From: Lonicera japonica
Lineage: Eukaryota > Streptophyta > Magnoliopsida > Dipsacales > Caprifoliaceae
DNA length: 64,000 bases
Direction of reading: 5' to 3'
Assembly: GCA_021464415.1 (NCBI GenBank)
Contig: CM038470.1
Location: forward strand, 23,461,601 to 23,525,600
A model generated the notes under the pieces. It was given only the letters and a program-made list of their open reading frames with translations. It searched no databases and was not told the DNA's origin. A program made the position numbers and the translations under genes. Shown in pieces: positions 34,078 to 46,700 of the stretch; within the stretch, counting starts at the first letter, position 1; each line of letters begins with the position of its first letter.

Positions 34078-36628
34078 GTTCATACATATATGTCTTACTC
34101 TTATGAAGCATTTCTTTATTTTTTTTAGCTCAAAATTGATATGACGTTTTCACACTCACATGGCTATTTTTATATTATACCCGTTGCATCTTTTCTATCT
34201 TTTCTTAAAATTTGGTTTAATATTTGTAAATTTGGTTATGAATTTTAGTAGGACGCTGTTGAAGTTTGACAAAAAAAAATTCAATCCAATTTAATACATA
34301 AAAATACAGTATTAATTATATGTTAAATTAAATAATATTATAATCACTTTAATCCCGCCTTATCCCACACTCGTACGTTTAATTATAGGTATGCCATGCA
34401 TCTAGCATTTATTTCAATTCTTAGGCCCTATTTGAGTTGAAAAATATTACCTTTCTTTTTGTTTTTATAATTAAAAAAAAGAAAGAAGGAACAAGACGAA
34501 ATCTAGCTCTGTTTGGGTGTCTTGTTTACTTTACATAAAACAGTTGCCGGAGTGTGTTTCTTCTATAATTATTGTTTATATTTTTCATTATTAAGTAATA
34601 ACATTTTTAGTGATTGAATCTCTAATCATGCTTTCTTTACTAGTGATTTGAAAATCTGAGATTATTGTTCCCATAAAATAAATTTCATCTTTAGCTGATA
34701 ATGATAGATTTTGAACTTTTCCCTTTGAAAAGAAAAAAAAAGTAATAACATTTTGTGCTTCTTCGAGGAAATTGTAAGGTAATTTTTTTGGAAAATCAGT
34801 TTTACTATGAGAATGTTTTGTTTAAATGCAAAAACCAAAATATTCTTAAAAACACATTTTTTTTATACAATTAATACATATATTGATACACTTAGATGAT
34901 GTTTGGTTGATGTTTTGAGTTGAGTTTTTAAGTTGAATTTTTAAAATATGGAGTTTGGTAGAATTTGGAAGTATATTGAAAAGTGAATTTAGTTTTTGTT
35001 TGAGTTTTTTTCAATCAACGAAAATATCTCATAAAAAAAATTTTTTTCAAAAAATAGTCGCAATTGATCTTATTTTATAGATCTCGACGAGTAGGTTTCA
35101 AATATATATTTTTTATCTAATTTTGATTTTTGGATTTAAAGTTATGGTATTTTAAAAAAAAAGTTAAAGAGAAAAAAAAAAAAAAAAATTTTAAAAAATA
35201 TAAAAATAAAACTAATTTTAAAAATTTTAAAAAATAAACATCCACCACCTTAGCGTTTGACTACTCTTATCTTCTCAAATTAAGCATTATTATTTAACTT
35301 TTACAATCCAAAACACTAATGTCAATGCATTGAATGCAATGAAAACTGACAAAATTTATGATTTGGGGTGTTGGATTTGAAAATGTAGTCCTTAAGAAAC
35401 GTCCAAATAAAAAATATGTCATATGTGCATATTAATTTAAAGAAAGTGGTATTCTTCATTTTTCTAAAAATAAAGATGTAATAATTATTTTCCTACTTTT
35501 GCACCAATTGAATTAATTTCTTGTTTGTTCAGACTTTAGACGCCAGGCCACATATTTTACCTACTAATGGAGCCGCCCTCTTTAATTCAAACTAATAATA
35601 AGATATTGATAGTTATTAATTTAAAACATTACTTATATAGTAAGTAATTTAACCAATACTTAAATATGAGTTTCATATTCGCAAAAATCCAAAAAATATC
35701 CCATTTACACCGGTCAAGTTAGCTCTTCTCAATTTATCAACGATGTCTTGCTTGATAATTTTATTCAAGCTCAAATCCGTTCAGTTGATAAGAAAGGGTT
35801 ACTTAGATAAAATTAATAAGTTTGATTATAATTAATTTTAATTAACTTTAATAAGTATTAACCTTTAGTTAATTTGACGTATCAAAATACACATGAATAT
35901 AAACAAATTTAATTTGAATTAATACAATTTGGAATTGATAATTAATTTAAATTCTACACGAAACAAACCATTAATTACGTATAAACACGAGAAAAACACA
36001 TAGTAGTCACACGACCGGCAAATATAAAGGTTGGCATTCAATTCACTTTTGCATGATTAGATTTGGTAGTTGATGGTACAGTATTAAGAATTATTAATTT
36101 GTGGTAGATTTATTTTGAAGAACAATTATTTACTCCAGTCCGAAATTAAGATTTTTTTTTTTAATTTTATATATACATCCTATACGATTGACCACGGATT
36201 GATTTTGATATTTTTAACTAAAACATGCATTATTAAATTAAAGAGGAGAAAACAATGTTATAATTATAATCGATGAGACTCAAACCTAAAAGATATGCAG
36301 AGACATCTTCATTAATTTTAAAAGATATGAAATATTTTACTCACAGAAAGCTGCGACATGACATGTTATTACAAATTCAATAAATTCATACAAGCGACAT
36401 GAACAAAAGTCACGTGCCTAGTATTCATTTCTAGTACGCTGATACACGAAGTAATTTAATCAATGTTGATGTTTCATTAGTGTTAACCTTCATTTCTGAA
36501 AAATCATAGATATTTGTTTTAGCGCACCAAATTAAGTCAGCCCCTCAATTTAGTTGATTAGTTGTTCATGTTCCCATTTGATTACCTAAAAATAGAGAAT
36601 GTTCTTTGCTCGTACTATTTATAAATAA

Positions 36629-36783
36629 TCATGTTAACGTGAGTTTTAATGCCACATGTTAATAACTTATTTATAACAAAAAAAAAATTAAATACACATT
36701 TAATAGAGTATAGATACGATAGCATAGAATTATTATTTTTATTCATAATATACTTAATATGTGCTCTAAGGGCACAAATTATC
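36629..36783 (+). mobile_element. MITE family copy D
   Basis: TCATGTTAACGTGAG at the left, a diverged core, and ATGTGCTCTAAGGGCACAAATTATCA at the right (shortened here in quotation only by function: the GTGCTCTAAGGGCAC palindrome). Same family as copies A-C. Confidence 0.6.
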
Positions 36784-36847
36784 ATTTTTCTTTATAAATT
36801 AAATTACATTAACAGCATTTATTGAAAAGAACTAATATTTATTTTGA

Positions 36848-36984
36848 GTCACGTTATCATGTGTTTTACCTGCATATGTTAAACACATATATTTTAAAAA
36901 AAAATCTTAATATATATTAAATATGGTACAAATTTTCATACAAGAGTTTATTATTTTTATTTAATTATGGCACATTTTAACATT
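36848..36984 (+). mobile_element. MITE family copy E (decayed)
   Basis: TCACGTTATCATGTG at the left, core TTAAATATGGTACAAATTTT and CATACAAGAGTTTATTATTT, and GGCACATTTTAACAT at the right. It lies 64 bases after copy D; a further partial end is seen near 37438-37460. Confidence 0.55.
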
Positions 36985-38223
36985 TAATTTTGCTTTGTTT
37001 TTTACGATGACATTTTGGCTTTTATAGTAATTAAACATAGGAAAACCATTAAGTTTTCAACCAACCGAAGGCAGCTATTAGTTAGATAGTTATATTAATG
37101 TTGGGTATTTGATACATCCATTATTAATTATGGAATGATCAATTGGTCTTGAAAATGTGAATTAGTCACCATATATGGGGCCACTTAATTAAAAACTCAT
37201 TTTGACCTTTTCAAGTTTTAATTACTAGCAGAAGTTGCAAAATATAGGTGAATTTGGCCCCAGGGGATAAGCTTATCATATTCTATTTATTTATAATAAT
37301 AATATTAACACTCTATAAAAATATTTTAACATTTTAAAATTATTTTTAATGACTAAAAATTATCCCAAAAAAATTATATAATGTATTGTTAAAGACTTAA
37401 TTTTTTCTATTATAAGACTTAATTCTTTTTATTTATAATATATTTAATATGTGCCATTCGAGCAAATTTTACTACCCTTTATTAATTTTTTTTTTTGAAT
37501 ATGAATACTTTTTCCTTTTTGGGTTAAACTAATGTGAATACTTTGGTATAAAAGCAATAAGCTAGGTTTCACACTTGGCGACAGCTGACTAAGTGGACGG
37601 CAGAGCTCGCCATAGTAGACCTTCAAATGTAAATTGGCCAGGTTCCATCCATAGATAAAATTCTTTTATGCATTTTTTTAAAAACAGAAATGCAATATAA
37701 CATTAATAAGATCTAAAAATTATAGAAAATAATTGTTAGAAATATCTTTCTCGCTTTAGAGGAATCAGATCCATCGTCAATTGGGCTCCTCTTGTGATGG
37801 AAATTTACATTCAGAGTAAAATTTAAGAACGTAGATTATTAATTTTAAATAAATTACTAATATTTTATAAGTAATTTTTATTCAAGTAAATCCTAAATAG
37901 TGTATAGTTTTTCTATTAAATTTGGACCATTTATTATAATGCAAACTTTTTATACTAGTGCTGACATTTTTCGATAGTTGCTCTTCTATATGTAAACACT
38001 TGGGATATTGTCTTCCTTTGACCAGAAACGTAGTCAAATTCGATGGTCTATATAGATCATCCAAGTAATAATAATTTATTTCTATCTTATGCCATAACTA
38101 AAATATTAAAACCAATAAATCCGTGAAAACTGAAAAACAAGTGGACTTAAGTATTGGATTTGGTATGAGCGAATGTGTTAACTTAGTAAAGTATTTACTA
38201 AAATTTAAGAGATGTCTTGACTT
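36985..38223. other. AT-rich DNA, no gene recognised
   Basis: Contains the half MITE related to 9391 (about 37290-37385) and a GC-richer patch at 37560-37620 with no recognisable coding signal. Confidence 0.4.
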
Positions 38224-38226
38224 TAA

Positions 38227-38445
38227 GGCCTCGTTTGATTCGGGTATTAAAAAGTGGAATGCGATTATTAATACTATTTTTTTATGATACCTTATTTAAT
38301 TCGCACAAATGTGCTGGGATTGCTAATATCGGAACTAATTTAATACAACTATTTGTGGTATTAGTTAATACCAAGGGAGATGTGGTATTGTTTATCTGGG
38401 ATTAAGAAAAAGAAACCATATATTTTGAAAAATGTTATTACTAAT

Positions 38446-38482
<37 letters not shown>

Positions 38483-38698
38483 GCAAGTACGTTGTAAATG
38501 CAATACACTGCAACTTTTGTAGATGAATTGGTATTTCATTTGTAATATCATGATGGATAATTGGGAAAAACGGAGGCCAGTTTTTCTCCTCAAGAACAAT
38601 TCCAGCTGCAAGAAAATGGGAGAAGTTTGTGAGCTGCTGATTATATCACAAGAATTTGTTTCATTGTTCTAAGATCACATTTGGGATTAAACATAAAT

Positions 38699-38735
<37 letters not shown>

Positions 38736-38945
38736 CTTTTTTTTTGTTATTTCAAAATATAATCTCTTATACGAGTTACAGAACCAAACATGGTATTAAC
38801 ATCAGCATGGAAATATTCCAGTATTAATACTGCGTGAAGCAAACAGGGTATTGGTATTAAATTAATACCATAATTAATAATTCCAGTACTATTAATACTA
38901 GTATTATTAATTCCATTAACACTGATACCTGAATCAAACGAGGCA
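38227..38945. mobile_element. PIF/Harbinger-like non-autonomous element, 719 bp
   Basis: GCCTCGTTTGATTCGGGTAT at 38228 faces the complement of ATACCTGAATCAAACGAGGC ending at 38944 (one mismatch). Both sides carry TAA (38224-38226, 38946-38948), the 3-bp duplication typical of PIF/Harbinger. The interior has subterminal TATTAATAC repeats and two facing (AAT)n/(ATT)n tracts (about 38445-38480 and 38700-38730). No transposase. Confidence 0.75.
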
Positions 38946-38948
38946 TAA

Positions 38949-40800
38949 ATGTTTTATTAGATTAGATTTTTATGATAAGTTGAAAAATGAATTGAGTGAT
39001 ATACGAGGATCTTTTCTTACTTTTTTTCCCTAAGGAATAATATTCTTTAGATGGCGAGGAAGAAAAAAAATAAAAATTAAGATGGATAAAGGACATCTAT
39101 TAATAAAAACAAGTTCAAGACATAGAGTATCTCGTTCACATCACTCAACTTAGTTTTTAACTTATCGCAAAATTAAATTATTTTTGTTATCATATCAAAC
39201 GGAACCTGTTATCCCTAATGTTAATGTTTTTAATTTGCAAATAAAGCATCATTTTTTTTTGAACTAATGACAAGAAGATCTCATCATTTCTAACATATTA
39301 TTTCTTAATTACACCGATAAGAATCAATTGTTTTCGGTCACTATAGTTTATCATTGTAATTGAAAAAAATATATGTTAGCATTTAATAAGTACATTTCTC
39401 CATCCCAAATGAAGAAAAAAAATGATGCATTTACTAAAACACACAAAATGTGTTGCAGTTTTCTCCATTAATTATATTATAGTTAGTATTTACTTACAAG
39501 GTGCTTTCTTTAAATAAAGAATCCAATTTGACTATTCAATCTCTTTAAGAAATTCGTGCTAATTAATTCAAATTTAATTCGTAGTTGATAACACAACTTA
39601 TCTGATATTATTATTTTTAAATTTAATACATTTATCATTATTTCTTAAAACAAAAATTAGACTTTGACTATTCACTAGAATTTTTAAATTAAAAAATAAT
39701 AATAATTAATTTAAAATGAAGAAAGTATTGTGTTGGTGGGGTTAACGGTCACGAATCGAGTTCCCGAATTAAATACGGAGAGTGATGTGCTTTGTCCTTT
39801 TTTCTTTTAACTGCATTGATTTGCTTTCCCCAAATACATAATTGGAGATGGCCAAAAAGATGGTGTAACATGGGATTGAACTTGGCTGTCAGATTTAGAG
39901 ATGGCCATAGAGATGTGCCTAAAATAAAACTTTTTTTTCTTTTTCTTTTTTCAATGAAAAGCCGGGCAATCGCAAGGGGATAGTTAGCAAGGTGGATCTA
40001 GACGTGTGATTCAGGTGCATGTCACAGGTTTAAACTCCCGCGACAGCATAATCAATTGGGGCTTGCGCACATTACCAAAATCTGGCTGTTGCACACACCA
40101 ACTACCGCACAATTCATCTGATCTCTGGAGTTTTCACCAGAACTCTAGTACTGATTACAAATATTTTAATATAAATGTAATAAATAAGCAAATGATATGT
40201 GATACTTTTCGATATTGTTGCGAGTAGTAATTTATTTTATGAAAATATGTTATATTTGTTTTTTCCTGACTTGAGTTTGATTTTGTTCTTTAAATAGATT
40301 CCATTTGATTATATGACTGTTGCAAAAAATTTTGATGTTCAAAGAAAATGTAATATTGTGGGCTTTATTAATGTTGTAAGTTAACATACTATAATTAAAC
40401 TTTTTTTTTCATATTTGGATAAAAACTAATTTTCAGAGTGTAATTAATTTTAAATTATTTCTTATACTGATATACAAGAAATTTGTATTGTGCGGGATTG
40501 AATACTTGCTAAATAGATCGTTCTCCCAGAGGAATTTAATGGTGGAAAACTAATGGAGCAATCATAATATCATATTGGTTGAAAACTACTTTATCTAAAA
40601 AACAATTATTTTTTGAGATAATGGATTAATTGAGTTATAAGGTATCGCTTCATAATGTTTTATAACTCTAATGACGGACCCATATTTAATAAAAGAAAGT
40701 AATACTAATATCATAATTTAGTTTTACAATAATGACACTTTTCATACTAATAATTTATTTTAAGGAAATTGATAAATGTTTATGGATAAAAATACCCTAA
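38949..40800. other. AT-rich DNA with SINE-like segment
   Basis: No protein gene. At 39985-40038, TAGCAAGGTGG (A box) and GGTTTAAACTCC (B-box-like) are about 40 bases apart, suggesting a tRNA-derived SINE on the + strand with undefined ends. Confidence 0.4.
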
Positions 40801-40803
40801 ACA

Positions 40804-41030
40804 ATGCCTCTCTCTTGCTTATTCACTCTAGTCTATCTCTCAGCCCCTAAACAGTTGTCCTTTTTCTCCGACTTCCTCACCAACGATCTCACCTCTTCCA
40901 CCGTCACCACCACCACCACCACCACCACCACCACCACCCGAGTCTCCGATTGTTTCGTTGAGAGGAGCGCCGTTCTCATCATCATTTTCTTTTTCTTTTT
41001 TTTGCAGGTACAATCATAAAACATATATAA
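40804..41030 (+). other. Low-complexity open frame with (ACC)n repeat
   Basis: A 71-codon frame, MPLSCLFTLVYLSAPKQLSF... then a poly-Thr run encoded by (ACC)n at about 40905-40938, then a poly-pyrimidine tract ending TTTTTTTGCAGGT. The beginning looks more gene-like in composition than the flanks and could be a decayed exon, but I recognise no family. Confidence 0.25.
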
Positions 41031-41034
41031 CTTT

Positions 41035-41381
41035 TGATCGAACCGTTGGATTGAACTGATTTTCGAATATGTTGTTTGGAAGACAAATTTAATATATAAA
41101 TGCTAAAAATCAAGACGATAAAAGCTCTTTTTGCTATCAAAATCGACAAATTTTGACAGCCCAACGGGATTTGAAAAAAATAAATCTGATTGCAACTCTT
41201 TTTTTTTGATCGAGCTGTTGGATTGAACTGATTTTTGGATATGTTGTTTGAAAGACAAATTTACTATATAAATGCTAAAAATCAAGACGATAAAAGCTCT
41301 TTTTGCTATCGAAATTGACAAATTTCGACAGCCCAACGGGATTTGAAAATAAATAAATCTGATTGTAACTCTTTTTTTTTA
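41035..41381. repeat. Two tandem units of 173 bp
   Basis: TGATCGAACCGTTGGATTGA at 41035 recurs as TGATCGAGCTGTTGGATTGA at 41208. Each unit contains AAATCAAGACGATAAAAGCT and GACAGCCCAACGGGATTTGA. The units are about 93-95% alike by eye. A/T-rich joins separate the units. Confidence 0.9.
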
Positions 41382-41449
41382 ACAAACCCCATGTCGATCT
41401 ATATATATATACAGATAAATAAATTGAGTGGATGATGTTTTCATCAATT

Positions 41450-41790
41450 TTTGCTGAAATTACCTTGATGTGTAGTATTGAATGGGTGCTAAAACAAATT
41501 TAGCACTATTTGTGGTTTTGGTGCTAAAATCACATTAATGTGTAGTATTGGATGGGTGCTAAATCTATTTAAGCACCATGAATTTTGTTATTTTCTGTTT
41601 TCTATTGGTGTTAAAACCATTTAACACCAATTCTAATGAGACTTGACATATTATAAAGAATGGTGCTAAAATCATTTAGCACCAATGTTTTAGTACTAAT
41701 TCTGATGAGACGTGAGATGTTATAAGGAATGGTGCTAAATAGATTTAGCATGGTGTTAAAACCATTTTAGCACCAATTCTGATAGGGGTA
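41450..41790. repeat. Cluster of TTTAGCACC inverted motifs
   Basis: GGTGCTAAA and its complement TTTAGCACC occur about ten times within 330 bp, often as short palindromes (TGGTGCTAAAATCATTTAGC...). Such clusters resemble subterminal repeats of CACTA-type transposons, but no CACTA terminus was found. Confidence 0.7.
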
Positions 41791-43650
41791 TTAGTGTATT
41801 TTTTGTACAGTATCTTTAATTTACACGACAAATTTATAAGTGTCTTTTATAATTATGTTATTATTAGAATGAGTCCTTATGCTCAATTGTCCCTTATATT
41901 TTTAGTATTTTAAGTTTTAACGCTAAATAATTATTTTCTAATTTTTTTAAAGCAATTATTTCTCTAATTGAAATTAAAAAATAAAAATTTAGGTAGTGTG
42001 ACAAAGAAATGAAACAGGTAGGTCACGTGTCTCTTGAGAGATAAATAAAAATCTGCAGATTCCTTTGTCCAACTCCACCTGATGCCACTTATTAGTGTTA
42101 AATAATACGCAGAATAGTCAGCTCACAGCAATTTTTTTGTTAGGATATATTTTCCTAGTAAATACAGGGACTCAATTTCAAGGTCGTGAAAATGTAAAAG
42201 AAATGGGTGGTGTGACCTAAGTAAGTTTATTTATTTTCTTAAAGTTTGACCCAAGTTTATTAGTTAAATACTGCATTTCTAAACGTATACATTTAAATGA
42301 TTCAACTAATAATTCAAGTGATTCAATTAACAAAACAATGACTAAAGTATTTAATAATATATTATTTTACTATTTATTTAAAAGTAATCCTAGAGTTATT
42401 TGATTCTAAGACTCAAATAAGTGATTTAGATAATGCGATATAGAGTATTTGTTAGCGGGTAGATTGATAAGAGTGTGACATAGTGTATTTCTTAGTAATT
42501 TTTTTAGGAGAAATATTTGTTGGTAATTGAGGTTCACACTCTTTCTACAACTATTTTTTTAGAAATAAAAAATATACAAAATATTGTACAAAAACTTGAT
42601 TCACAAACACATTTAAAACAGACGTATTGGTCTTTAGACATACCATTAATTACATTATTGTAATTAACAAAGTGCCTGATGTGCTTCGATTGACTTTTTG
42701 AAAATTATTTTGTATATTTAGCATTGATCTTAGTCCTTTTTTTCTCCCTAAAGTATCGGTCTTAAGCCTCAATATTACGAGAAACTTTACGACACAACAA
42801 ATATTTCATAAAAAGTTAGATCCAAAAATACCTTTTTTTCCTATCAAAACAATCTACAAATACACTTGGACACTGTTTTAATTAAACCCATAACTAGCGG
42901 CGAGTTCCGTAATATCTCGATGCCAAGTATCTTTGCGAATCAAATTTTTATGTGAGATATTGAAAAATATGGCTTGTTAGAAAAAGTTTTCTACAAAAGA
43001 ATGAGAGAATAATTAAGGAACTATATTAAACCAAACACCAAAAGGAATGCAAAGTTAACTTTGCAATAAATTTTGAACTTGTATTTTTTATGGAATTATG
43101 CAAAATTAAGTTTGCAGTACTTGTTTTTTTAATATATTATTATAAATAAGTGTTTAATTGATATTGATTTAGAATAATTTTTACAAATTACATATTCAAA
43201 ATCTATTTATTAATAAAATATACATAATAATTTTTTCGGAGTTATGCAAAGTTAAGTTTGCATTTCCTTATTTTATAAAATATTACTATATATTTATATT
43301 TATTTGACGTTATTTTAAAGTTTAATGAATGAAATATAAGAATCTACTTGTTTAAAAATATAAACACATCATACAAAATAAATTTATATTAAATTTTTTT
43401 TATTACAAAATTAAGTTTGTATTCGGTGAAATTTTTTATTTAAAAACATAATTAATAAATAAATTCTTATTTTAAAAAAATAATAATATTTAAGTTTTTA
43501 TTTCTAAAATATTATTAATGAATTTTTTTTGCGAAAAATATTATAACTTTTTACCTAATTTCGAGTTTTTAAGGCTGGTATTTCTCAATGTTATTCTACC
43601 GATCAACTTCCAACCCCAACCCAACCCGCCCTCTCTATGAGTCTCTGTTC
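41791..43650. other. AT-rich spacer upstream of HMGS
   Basis: Holds copy 2 of the roughly 600-bp dispersed repeat (42971-43568). No gene is seen. The last 100 bases are pyrimidine-rich and form the proximal promoter of HMGS. Confidence 0.4.
42971..43568. repeat. Dispersed repeat of about 600 bp, copy 2
   Basis: Same orientation and motif order as 32236-32870. Diverged by point changes and small indels throughout, so an old duplication or two insertions of one unclassified element. Confidence 0.7.
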
Positions 43651-43658
43651 TGAGTTCA

Positions 43659-43668
43659 CTATATATAT
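43659..43668 (+). promoter_or_regulatory. Probable TATA box of HMGS
   Basis: CTATATATAT about 130 bases before the start codon, followed by a CT-rich leader (TTTCTCTCTCTAG, TTCTCTCTG). This arrangement is common for plant housekeeping promoters. Confidence 0.5.
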
Positions 43669-43797
43669 CTAACGGAAACATGCGGGATGTATCACAAGTA
43701 TTCATCTGGCCCTCTTTCTCTCTCTAGATTCTCTCTGCTGTTCAGTCCGATCTGTTTGTTTCTCGAGAAACTTTTTTGAGGTAAACACAGCAGAGAA

Positions 43798-46700
43798 ATG
43801 GCTTCACAGCAGAAAAATGTTGGAATTCTCGCCATGGAAATCTATTTCCCCCCTGCTTGTATCCAGCAGGTGAGCTGAGCTTCTACATAGACCTATATTT
43901 TTTTTCTTCTATATCCTCTTTCTTTTAGTCCTTTATTCGATTTACGGAGATCAATCTCTCTCTCATTTTGAAATTTTGTGATTGACTGATTGTTTTGTTG
44001 AAAAAAGGTAAATTTGTTCTCTTTATTGTTTCGCGAGATTAGTAAATATTTCTTTGAAAAAGTGCTTTTAGGATTCGGTCCTTGTAGATACTGCATCACA
44101 TTAGTATACTAGTATCCGTCCCGGTATTTGTTATTCACTGTATCTATCTCATGTTAAACAATATTTAGGTAGATACAGGCACTATCTAACAGGTCAGGGG
44201 CTGCATATCTGGAAAATAATTTTTTTTTTTAAACGCATCCAAAAAACTGTTCAACATCATGGACGGATCTTAATTTTTGTTTTTTTCAACTTTTCAAAAT
44301 TCTCCATTTCTATGATTTTGTTAACGAACTCAGAGCTAAGCAACATCATCGATAATTTGATAAATTATGTGTCATGTTCTTCGGTTATATTTATCGGCAG
44401 ACATATATGATGTTGTTCAACACTCAACAGTGCCTCACAAAAACAAATAATAATAATGAAAGGAAAAAACGAAGACCAAGCTTTTGAAAGTGTTGGTAGT
44501 AGGTGGAGGTGCGGCTGCTAATTATGATATATAATTTATTTATTTTTGTCCGTTTCAAATTGATACTTATACGTTATATCTTAAATCAATATGTTAGATC
44601 TTTCGTAGAAATGAGATTTCTGATAGGGTAAGTTTCAATGTTTTACTCCACTTTTTTTAATTGGTAAAGCTTTCCTTTAACATTTACAGAATTAAGGATC
44701 TACAATTATAAGTTTCAGGAGTTATATAGATGTTAATTTTTTTTTCTTTTCCAACTATAGTCCACTATACTTAAATGCTATGTTTAGCAAGCCCTAGGTT
44801 CGCAGTATAAAATCAATAAGAATAAACCAAATGCAAAGAAAGACAGTTATATAAGGCACGAGATTCGGTTAGATTAACCTACTCAAGAAGGAGGAGTGAT
44901 TCCACTATGTTACTGTTGAACAAAGGGATCATGCTACATATCTTCAGTTGAAAGATGATGTTTTAGATGTTTTCTTTTCTAATGCATGCTAAACTGTAGT
45001 GCCACCAATATATTAAAGATTCTTGTTGGCCTATTCATGTGGATCTCACAAAAAAAAATATTAAATTTTGAATGCTAATGTTTTGTAATCGGATATGTGC
45101 TTTAGGAGTCGTTGGAGGCCCATGATGGAGCAAGTAAAGGGAAATACACCATTGGACTTGGACAAGATTGCATGGCGTTTTGCACAGAGGTTGAAGATGT
45201 TATCTCAATGAGGTTGTTACTCTGCATTTGATTATTTCAATATTAATATCTGCAGGTCTTTGACTATTAGGTTGAAATAAAAAGATAATTTTTATATATA
45301 TATAAAATATTAAAGAGACTTCAAAGCTAAGTACTTATTCCTTCAAAAATTGACACATTGAGTTGCGTTAATCCGTTGATAACTGATAACTAATGTCACT
45401 TGGTTGACCATGATTTGAGATATTGTGGCTACTTTATGTCTAAGCTAGATAGGCAAATGGTTTCATTGGGTATCTGGACAAATCCATGTGAAGATCTACT
45501 CAATTGCTTTAAATCTATCTAATCATTAACATGCTTGCACTATTGTAAGCAATTCTAGGAGCATCTGGTCAATATAATATTGTATAACTGAATTTAAATT
45601 GTTTGAATTACTCCTTTACTAATCCGATGGTTGCTGCTCTAATATGTTGGAATAAAAAGGGCTAATCTCTCATTACAAGGGCCAGAAACAAATTCAAGTA
45701 GAGGGTGAGATTGAGATTGAAATGAAATTGTATTTTCCTTTCATACGATCGCAACAATCAATGTGGCTATTCTTTTAAATTCACTTTACCCAATATTTCC
45801 TCGAATAGAATACATAACCAATTTTTTGTGTTTTACTGCTCTCTCAATAGCACCCATCATTACTCTGTTACAAACTACATTTTCCAATTTGTCTGTTAAA
45901 ACACACATGCATCACTCTTTTGAGTTACACAGGCAGATGTATAATTATAAACACCGATCCAAGACAATATAGAAATTAAAGCAACGTCTATAAATAAAGT
46001 TTATTTTCCATTCCAACCATTGTCAATTGTGTTATACTTTCAGAAATCAAAATTTAAAATGATAGCCTGTAACAAGCAGCAAGAAGCTAGATTGAATCAT
46101 GATACATTCACTCGTTACTTCTCATTTCCCCTCCTTTCCAAAGTCATTTAACTCCTTGTTTAAATATATATATAATATCTTAGTCATGTAGTGTGATACT
46201 ATTTTCCCCATTAACCTTTTGATCTTTAGTTTGACAGCTGTCACTTCGCTTCTTGAGAAATATGAAATTGACCCAAAACAAATTGGCCGCTTGGAAGTGG
46301 GCAGCGAGACTGTTATAGACAAGAGCAAATCCATTAAGACGTTCTTGATGCAAATTTTTGAGGTATTAATCCAGTTATTTTGGTACTATTATTTTTTTAT
46401 TTGAGATCAGCACCTGTCACATTGTTTTCTAGATATGGTGCGATTGAACCCTTGAGTATCATCCTATGCTAGAGCTCTTAAAACTCAATTACAGTAGGTA
46501 CCAGATGAATGCTTGATGCATAACATCAATATGCTTTATAAATATAGGTTTTACATATAAGATATGTAAATTTGACTTGGCATGCAATGTTTTCATGTTT
46601 GATGATAATCATCTTATTGTGGGGGTCCTCTCTTTTGCAGGAATGTGAAAATACTGACATTGAAGGCGTTGACTCTACCAATGCTTGCTATGGAGGAACT

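Larger units (their letters stand above)
31626..36628. other. Gene-free repeat-rich region
   Basis: No gene recognised. It includes the roughly 630-bp repeat copy at 32236, a direct repeat of AGAATATAATTTTTCGTATT (33591-33615 with one change; 33704-33728), hairpins at 33951-34077, and A/T homopolymers near 35150-35230. The 70-codon frames here lack motifs. Confidence 0.45.

Noticed and set aside
40833..41024. Minus-strand frame with a poly-Val run
   Set aside because: Antisense of the (ACC)n microsatellite.
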